From: Leucobacter rhizosphaerae
GTDB lineage: Bacteria; Actinomycetota; Actinomycetes; Actinomycetales; Microbacteriaceae
Length of the DNA stretch: 64,000 nt
Reading direction: 5' to 3'
NCBI RefSeq assembly: GCF_022919175.1
Contig: NZ_CP095043.1
Span: 1,860,001 to 1,924,000, forward strand
The position numbers and the translations under genes were made by a program. Positions within the stretch are counted from its first letter, which is position 1. The number at the start of each line of letters is the position of its first letter. The notes under the pieces were generated by a model. The model saw only the letters and a program-made list of their open reading frames with translations, was not told the DNA's origin and ran no database searches. Below are positions 59,531 through 64,000 of this stretch, one piece after another.

Positions 59531-60835
59531 TCAGCGCAGGTCGTACAGCCGCTTGAGCTTGCCCTCGGAGCGGGGCAGCGTGCCGTGGTCGACCAGCTCG
59601 GCGCCGAGCGTCGTGCCGGCCCGATCCTTGATCCGCTTCTGCATGAGCCGCAGCCCGTCCGCGGCCTCCGCATCGCTCGCCCCCTCGCGCGCCTCGACCT
59701 TGACGGTGAGGTGATCCATCGTGCCCCGCTTCGTGAGCTCCAGGATGAAGTGGGTCGAGAGGGCCGGGATCTCGCACACGATCTCCTCGATCTGGGTCGG
59801 GAAGAGGTTCACGCCGCGCAGGATGATCATGTCGTCGTTGCGACCGGTGATCTTCGCGATGCGGCGGTGAGCCGGGCGCGCGGTGCCGGGCAGCAGCGAG
59901 GTGAGATCCCGCGTCCGATACCGGATCATCGGGAACGCCTCCTTGGTGAGCGTCGTGAAGACGAGCTCGCCCTGCTCGCCGTCCGCGACCTGGCGCAGCT
60001 CGTCGTCGATGATCTCCGGGAGGAAGTGATCCTCCCAGATGTGGGGGCCGTCCTGGGTCTCGACGCACTCGTTGCCGACGCCCGGGCCCATCATCTCGGA
60101 CAGGCCGTAGATGTCGACGGCCTTGAGGTCGAGACGCGCCTCGATCTCGTGCCGCATCGCCTCGGTCCACGGCTCCGCCCCGCAGATCGCGACCTTCAGG
60201 CTCGACGCGCGGGGATCGAGGCCCGCCGCCTCGAACGCGTCCGCGATCGTCAGCAGGTAGCTCGGGGTGCACATGATGGCGTCGGGCTGGAAGTCGTTGA
60301 TGAGCTGCACCTGCTTCTCGGTCTGCCCGCCCGACATCGGGATCACCGTGCAGCCGAGCCGCTCGATGCCGGCGTGGGCCCCGAGGCCGCCCGTGAAGAG
60401 GCCGTAGCCGTAGGCGTTGTGCACCTTCCATCCCGGCCGCACCCCGGAGGCGTAGAGGGAGCGGGCGATGAGGTCGGCCCAGTTCTCCAGGTCCTGGTCC
60501 GTGTAGCCGACCACCGTGAGGCGACCGGTGGTGCCGGAGGACGCGTGGATCCTGCGCACCTGGTCCATCGGCACCGCGAAGAGGCCGAAGGGGTAGTTCT
60601 GGCGCAGATCGTCCTTGGTCGTGAACGGCAGCCGCTCGATGTCGGAGAGCGCGCGGATGTCGTCGGGGTGGACTCCCGCCGCGTCGAACTTCTGACGGTA
60701 GAACGGCACGTTCTCATACGCATGGCGCACAGTCCATTGCAGTCGCTCGAGCTGGAGGGCCTCGAGCTCGTCTCGGCTGAGACGCTCGGCGTCGTGGAGA
60801 CCGGACTCGGCAGTGAGTTGCGTGGTGTGGGACAT
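59531..60835 (-). CDS. paaK: Phenylacetate-CoA ligase
   Basis: 434 residues. ATP-dependent AMP-forming ligase of the PaaK family: HASSGTTGRLTVVGYT (P-loop, near 92), GAHAGIERLGCTVIPMSGG, YGLSEMMGPGVGNEC and the C-terminal GRNDDMIILRGVNLFPTQIE. It activates phenylacetate to phenylacetyl-CoA, the first step of the pathway. It lies between paaR and paaI, all on the minus strand, and probably follows paaI in one transcript (63-bp gap). Confidence 0.96.
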   Translation of the reverse strand: MSHTTQLTAESGLHDAERLSRDELEALQLERLQWTVRHAYENVPFYRQKFDAAGVHPDDIRALSDIERLPFTTKDDLRQNYPFGLFAVPMDQVRRIHASSGTTGRLTVVGYTDQDLENWADLIARSLYASGVRPGWKVHNAYGYGLFTGGLGAHAGIERLGCTVIPMSGGQTEKQVQLINDFQPDAIMCTPSYLLTIADAFEAAGLDPRASSLKVAICGAEPWTEAMRHEIEARLDLKAVDIYGLSEMMGPGVGNECVETQDGPHIWEDHFLPEIIDDELRQVADGEQGELVFTTLTKEAFPMIRYRTRDLTSLLPGTARPAHRRIAKITGRNDDMIILRGVNLFPTQIEEIVCEIPALSTHFILELTKRGTMDHLTVKVEAREGASDAEAADGLRLMQKRIKDRAGTTLGAELVDHGTLPRSEGKLKRLYDLR

Positions 60836-60898
60836 GGCTTCCCTCGTTTCGGGATCGGGGTGTGCGGCGGTGACGTGGGAGGGGCGCGGGCGCAGGGC

Positions 60899-61369
60899 CT
60901 ACACCTCGGTGGGGATGGGGCGGTTCGTGGCGAAGGATCGCCCGCGGAACTCGGCGATCACCTGACCCGCCTGATCCGTCACGGTGATGTCGTAGAGGCC
61001 GTTGCGGCCGGAGAGCCAGCGCCGCTCGGCGGTGGCGGTCAGCGTGTCGCCGGCGCGGCTCGCGCGCGTGAAGGTGATGTCGACACCGGACGCGACCACG
61101 GCGTTCTCCCCCTCATTGCAGGCGTACGCGAACGCGGTGTCGGCAAGGGTGAACACCATGCCGCCGTGCGTGATCCCGAACCCGTTGACCATGTCGTCGC
61201 GGATCGGCATCGTGAGCACGGATCGGCCCCGTTCGAGCTCGTCGATGCGGATCCCGAACGCGGTTTTCGCGGTGTCGGTGCGGAGCATAGCCGTGGCCGA
61301 CCACGTCGGATCGAGGGCGATGCGGTCTTCGATGCCGATCGTCGGGTTCGGGTTCGTCGGTGAACTCAT
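60899..61369 (-). CDS. paaI: Hydroxyphenylacetyl-CoA thioesterase
   Basis: 156 residues, hotdog fold. The PaaI pattern NGFGITHGGMVFTLADTAFA (with the catalytic Asp) and FTRASRAGDTLTATAERRWL is intact. It hydrolyses stalled ring-hydroxylated CoA thioesters and frees CoA. ATG 61369 has GGAG six bases upstream; the much longer open frame extends through the paaA promoter and is rejected. Divergent from paaA, sharing the operator region. Confidence 0.93.
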   Translation of the reverse strand: MSSPTNPNPTIGIEDRIALDPTWSATAMLRTDTAKTAFGIRIDELERGRSVLTMPIRDDMVNGFGITHGGMVFTLADTAFAYACNEGENAVVASGVDITFTRASRAGDTLTATAERRWLSGRNGLYDITVTDQAGQVIAEFRGRSFATNRPIPTEV

Positions 61370-61431
61370 GTGCGCTCCATTGCGTTGTCCGGATCGAGGC
61401 GACCCCGAGAGGGATGCCCTCCGAGGGTACG

Positions 61432-61479
61432 TTGCCTTCGGGTTCGAGTGTGCGTATACTAACTGAATGGTCGGTAAGT
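61432..61479 (+). promoter_or_regulatory. Promoter of paaABC with PaaR-like operator 3
   Basis: -35 TTGCCT (61432-61437), 17-bp spacer, -10 TATACT (61455-61460), the best promoter seen in the window. The 22-bp operator-like site (61458-61479; begins ACTAACTGA, ends GTCGGTAAGT) overlaps the -10 and the start site. The divergent paaI start is about 60 bp away, so both directions could be repressed. Confidence 0.75.
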
Positions 61480-61562
61480 AATTGCCCCACCGAGACTCTA
61501 CCACTTCTTTCCCGCGCATCGGGAGAGCGATCCCGCCCGACCCTGACGCAAGGAGGCAGCAG

Positions 61563-62522
61563 ATGTCGACGACGACCCCCACCGAGGCCGAGCAGCAGGC
61601 CCACTTCGACGCACTCATCGAGGCGGACCAGCGCATCGAGCCGCGCGACTGGATGCCGGAGAAGTACCGGAAGTCGCTGATCCGGCAGATCTCGCAGCAC
61701 GCCCACTCCGAGATCATCGGCATGCAGCCCGAGGCCAACTGGATCACCCGCGCCCCGAGCCTCAAGCGCAAGGCGATCCTCATCGCCAAAGTGCAGGACG
61801 AGGCGGGCCACGGGCTCTACCTCTACTCCGCGGCGCAGACGCTCGGAATCACCCGCGAGGAGATGACGGACGCCCTCATCGAGGGTCGGGCGCGCTACTC
61901 CTCCATCTTCAACTACCACACCCCCAGCTGGGCCGACATGGGCGCGATCGGCTGGCTCGTCGACGGTGCCGCGATCTGCAACCAGGTGCCCCTCTGCCGC
62001 GCCTCATACGGCCCGTACGGCCGCGCGATGGTCCGGATCTGCAAGGAGGAGTCCTTCCACCAGCGGCAGGGCTTCGAGATCCTCTACGAACTCTCGCACG
62101 GCACCCCCGAGCAGAAGCAGATGGCGCAGGACGCGGTGAACCGCTGGTACTGGCCCTCGCTCATGATGTTCGGCCCGAGCGACGACGCCTCCCCCAACTC
62201 CGCGCAGTCGATCCAGTGGAAGATCAAGCGCTTCTCCAACGACGAGCTGCGTCAGCGCTTCGTCGGCATGTGCGTGCCGCAGTTCGAGGCGCTCGGGCTC
62301 GAGTGCCCCGACAAGGATCTGCGCTACGACGAGGAGACGGGCCAGTGGATCACGGGGAAGATCGACTGGGACGAGTTCACGCAGATCCTCGACGGCCGCG
62401 GTCCCGCGAACACCGACCGCCTGCGCAACCGTCGCGAGGCCCACGAGAACGGCGCCTGGGTGCGCGAGGCCGCGGTCGAGTACGCCCGCAAGGAGCGCGA
62501 GCGCAGCCGCTTCGCGGCCTAG
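61563..62522 (+). CDS. paaA: Phenylacetyl-CoA epoxidase, catalytic subunit
   Basis: 319 residues. Di-iron oxygenase subunit: Glu50 (HAHSEIIG), the pair Glu80-His83 (QDEAGH) and Glu163-His166 (KEESFH) are visible ligands. With PaaB, C and the reductase PaaE it forms the 1,2-epoxide of phenylacetyl-CoA. AGGAGG at 61551-61556 sits six bases before ATG 61563, ruling out the in-frame ATG 27 codons upstream. First gene of paaABCD. Confidence 0.97.
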   Translation: MSTTTPTEAEQQAHFDALIEADQRIEPRDWMPEKYRKSLIRQISQHAHSEIIGMQPEANWITRAPSLKRKAILIAKVQDEAGHGLYLYSAAQTLGITREEMTDALIEGRARYSSIFNYHTPSWADMGAIGWLVDGAAICNQVPLCRASYGPYGRAMVRICKEESFHQRQGFEILYELSHGTPEQKQMAQDAVNRWYWPSLMMFGPSDDASPNSAQSIQWKIKRFSNDELRQRFVGMCVPQFEALGLECPDKDLRYDEETGQWITGKIDWDEFTQILDGRGPANTDRLRNRREAHENGAWVREAAVEYARKERERSRFAA

Positions 62523-62586
62523 CCCGCTCGATCCACCGACTGCACACCACACTGCGAGACACTGCACGACACTGAAGGAGACAAGG

Positions 62587-62892
62587 ATGTCGACACCCGG
62601 CGAAGCGGGCACCGAGGCCTGGCCCCTGTGGGAGGTGTTCATCCGCGCGAACCGCGGCCTGAGCCACGTCCACGCGGGATCCCTGCACGCCCCCGACGAG
62701 GCCATGGCGCTGCGCAACGCGCGTGACCTCTACACGCGCCGCAACGAGGGCGTCTCGATCTGGGTGGTGCCCGCCGCGGCGATCACCACGAGCGACCCCG
62801 ATTCCAAGGGCGTCTTCTTCGAGTCGCCGGCCGGGAAGAACTACCGCCACGCGGTGTACTACACGCGTGCGGAGGGGGTGAAGCACCTGTGA
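62587..62892 (+). CDS. paaB: Phenylacetyl-CoA epoxidase, subunit B
   Basis: 101 residues. The small PaaB subunit that bridges epoxidase heterodimers: WPLWEVFIRANRGLSHVHAG, DEAMALRNARDLYTRRNEG and SIWVVPAAAITTS are family hallmarks. Length is normal. GAAGGAGACAAGG precedes ATG 62587. The stop overlaps the paaC GTG (GTGA). Confidence 0.95.
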   Translation: MSTPGEAGTEAWPLWEVFIRANRGLSHVHAGSLHAPDEAMALRNARDLYTRRNEGVSIWVVPAAAITTSDPDSKGVFFESPAGKNYRHAVYYTRAEGVKHL

Positions 62893-63749
62893 GCCACGAC
62901 GTCGAACTCGATCCGCACGCGGATCCCCACGGTGATCTGCACGGCCACGGCGACGTGAGCGTCGACGAGCTCCGCCTCGCCGACGAGTTGCCGGGATCCG
63001 GCACCACCGCCACCCCCGACATCGCCGAGTACGCGATGCGCCTCGGCGACGACGCGCTGATCCTGTCGCAGCAGCTCGGCTGGTGGGTCGCGAAGGGCCC
63101 GGAACTCGAGGAGGATCTCGCCCTCAGCAACATCGCTCTCGACCTGCTCGGGCACGCCCGCGCGCTGCTGCACTTCGCCGGCACCGCGTCCGGGCGGTCG
63201 GAGGACGACCTCGCGTTCTGGCGCGACGAGCACGAATTCCGCAACTGCTGGCTCGTAGAGCAGCGCAACGGGCACTACGGCGACACGATCGCGCGCCAGT
63301 TCCTCTTCTCCGCGTACCAGGCCGAGCTCTACCGCGAGCTGCAGCAGAGCACCGACCCCACGCTCCGCGCGATCGCCGGCAAGGCCGAGCGCGAGGTGCG
63401 CTACCACCTGGATCACTCGGCGCAATGGATCCTGCGGTTCGCGGGCGGCACCGACGAGTCGCGTCGCCGCATCATCATCTCGCTCCGCGACGTGTGGCCG
63501 TACGTCGACGAGCTCTTCGTCGACGACGAGCTCACCGAGCGGCTGACCGGGGCCGTGCCGCGCCCCTCCTCGCTGCGGGCCGGATTCGACCGCACCGTGT
63601 CGACGGTGCTCTCGGAGGCCGCACTCGAGATCCCGCAGGCGCAGCCCGCGTGGGCGCAGGGCCGATCCGGAATCCACAGCACGCTCATGGGCCACCTGCT
63701 CACCGAGCTGCAGTGGCTGCCGCGCCGCCACCCCGGAGCATCATGGTGA
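62889..63749 (+). CDS. paaC: Phenylacetyl-CoA epoxidase, structural subunit C
   Basis: 286 residues. Ferritin-like partner of PaaA: GDDALILSQQLGWWVAKGPE, EEDLALSNIALDLLGHARAL, RDEHEFRNCWLVEQRNGHYG and KAEREVRYHLDHSAQWILRF. The first 35 residues are a His/Asp-rich stretch (DPHADPHGDLHGHGD), unusual for the family and possibly metal-binding. GTG 62889 overlaps the paaB stop. Confidence 0.95.
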   Translation: MSHDVELDPHADPHGDLHGHGDVSVDELRLADELPGSGTTATPDIAEYAMRLGDDALILSQQLGWWVAKGPELEEDLALSNIALDLLGHARALLHFAGTASGRSEDDLAFWRDEHEFRNCWLVEQRNGHYGDTIARQFLFSAYQAELYRELQQSTDPTLRAIAGKAEREVRYHLDHSAQWILRFAGGTDESRRRIIISLRDVWPYVDELFVDDELTERLTGAVPRPSSLRAGFDRTVSTVLSEAALEIPQAQPAWAQGRSGIHSTLMGHLLTELQWLPRRHPGASW

Positions 63750-64000
63750 CGACGCTCCGCCCCGCCGACCCCGCCGCCGCGCGGGTCTGGGACATCGCGG
63801 CGCAGGTGCCGGATCCCGAGGTGCCGGTGCTGACCATCGAGGATCTGGGCGTGCTGCGCTCGGCCTCCGTCGGCTCCGACGGCGTGCGCGTCGTGCTCAC
63901 CCCGACCTACTCCGGCTGCCCGGCGATCGACCAGATGCGGGACGACGTCACGTCCAAGCTGCGCGAGGCCGGCTACGAGCGGGTCGAGGTCGACTACACC
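63743..64000 (+). CDS. paaD: Phenylacetate degradation protein PaaD (MIP18/DUF59 family), 5' part
   Basis: 86 residues visible before the window ends. DUF59 core: VWDIAAQVPDPEVPVLTIED, LGVLRSASV and LTPTYSGCPAIDQM, with the conserved Cys of the Fe-S/carrier family in SGCPA. PaaD is needed for epoxidase maturation, probably delivering iron or Fe-S. It overlaps the paaC stop by seven bases; GTG 63746 is an alternative start. GGAG at 63735-63738. PaaE is expected beyond the edge. Confidence 0.92.
   Translation, partial: MVTTLRPADPAAARVWDIAAQVPDPEVPVLTIEDLGVLRSASVGSDGVRVVLTPTYSGCPAIDQMRDDVTSKLREAGYERVEVDYT

Noticed and set aside
60899..61789. A 296-residue extended PaaI
   Set aside because: The extension crosses the paaA promoter and start on the opposite strand; PaaI has its normal length from ATG 61369.

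Overview
The window is high-GC DNA (about 70 % by eye) with many GTG starts, tightly packed genes and ATGA/GTGA stop-start overlaps. Gene content (single-chain glycyl-tRNA synthetase, Holin_X/DUF3618/YtxH-like envelope operon, LysG/LysE pair, actinobacterial-style paa and bkd loci) points to an actinobacterium, most likely Microbacteriaceae and perhaps near Leucobacter. The family-level assignment is inference. I saw no rRNA, tRNA, CRISPR array, integrase or IS transposase.

Layout. (1) 1-11,100: end of a TetR-like regulator, a dicarboxylate/amino-acid symporter, a YtrA-type GntR/ABC exporter operon whose regulator gene is frameshifted, a siderophore-interacting reductase behind a possible iron box, a four-gene ABC exporter/two-component operon, a CPBP membrane protease and a threonine aldolase. 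(2) 11,100-20,000: a tripartite tricarboxylate transporter (tctCBA) divergent from its own CitAB-type two-component system, a TetR/quinone-oxidoreductase pair with twin operators, and a lysE/lysG pair. (3) 20,000-25,600 and 33,600-44,600: three related catabolic cassettes. Each joins a YtcJ-like amidohydrolase to a different transporter class (NhaC antiporter plus AEC carrier; MFS; APC permease) and to a TetR regulator. The three regulators share a recognisable C-terminal signature. (4) 25,700-33,600: housekeeping stretch with hemD, the membrane-protein operon, a Rossmann FAD-type protein, a second CPBP protease, glyS and a 2-hydroxyacid dehydrogenase. (5) 44,600-51,200: a lipoate ligase with unusual domain order, a quinone oxidoreductase, and an Lrp regulator divergent from branched-chain 2-oxoacid dehydrogenase genes E1-alpha, E1-beta and E2. 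(6) 51,400-64,000: a phenylacetate degradation island with an MHS transporter, paaJ-paaF-paaH-paaZ, a VOC gene bracketed by an 82-bp repeat, paaR-like tetR, paaK, paaI and paaABCD running off the window end.

How the parts work together. In the paa island PaaK activates phenylacetate, PaaABC(D,E) epoxidise the CoA ester, PaaZ opens and oxidises the ring product, and PaaF/PaaH/PaaJ finish the beta-oxidation. PaaI rescues CoA from dead-end thioesters. Three copies of one operator-like sequence tie the transporter, the paaJFHZ operon and the paaABC operon (with divergent paaI) into one likely TetR regulon. The lipoate ligase could lipoylate the nearby E2. The tct genes and the three amidohydrolase cassettes suggest a scavenger of carboxylates, amino acids and small amides.
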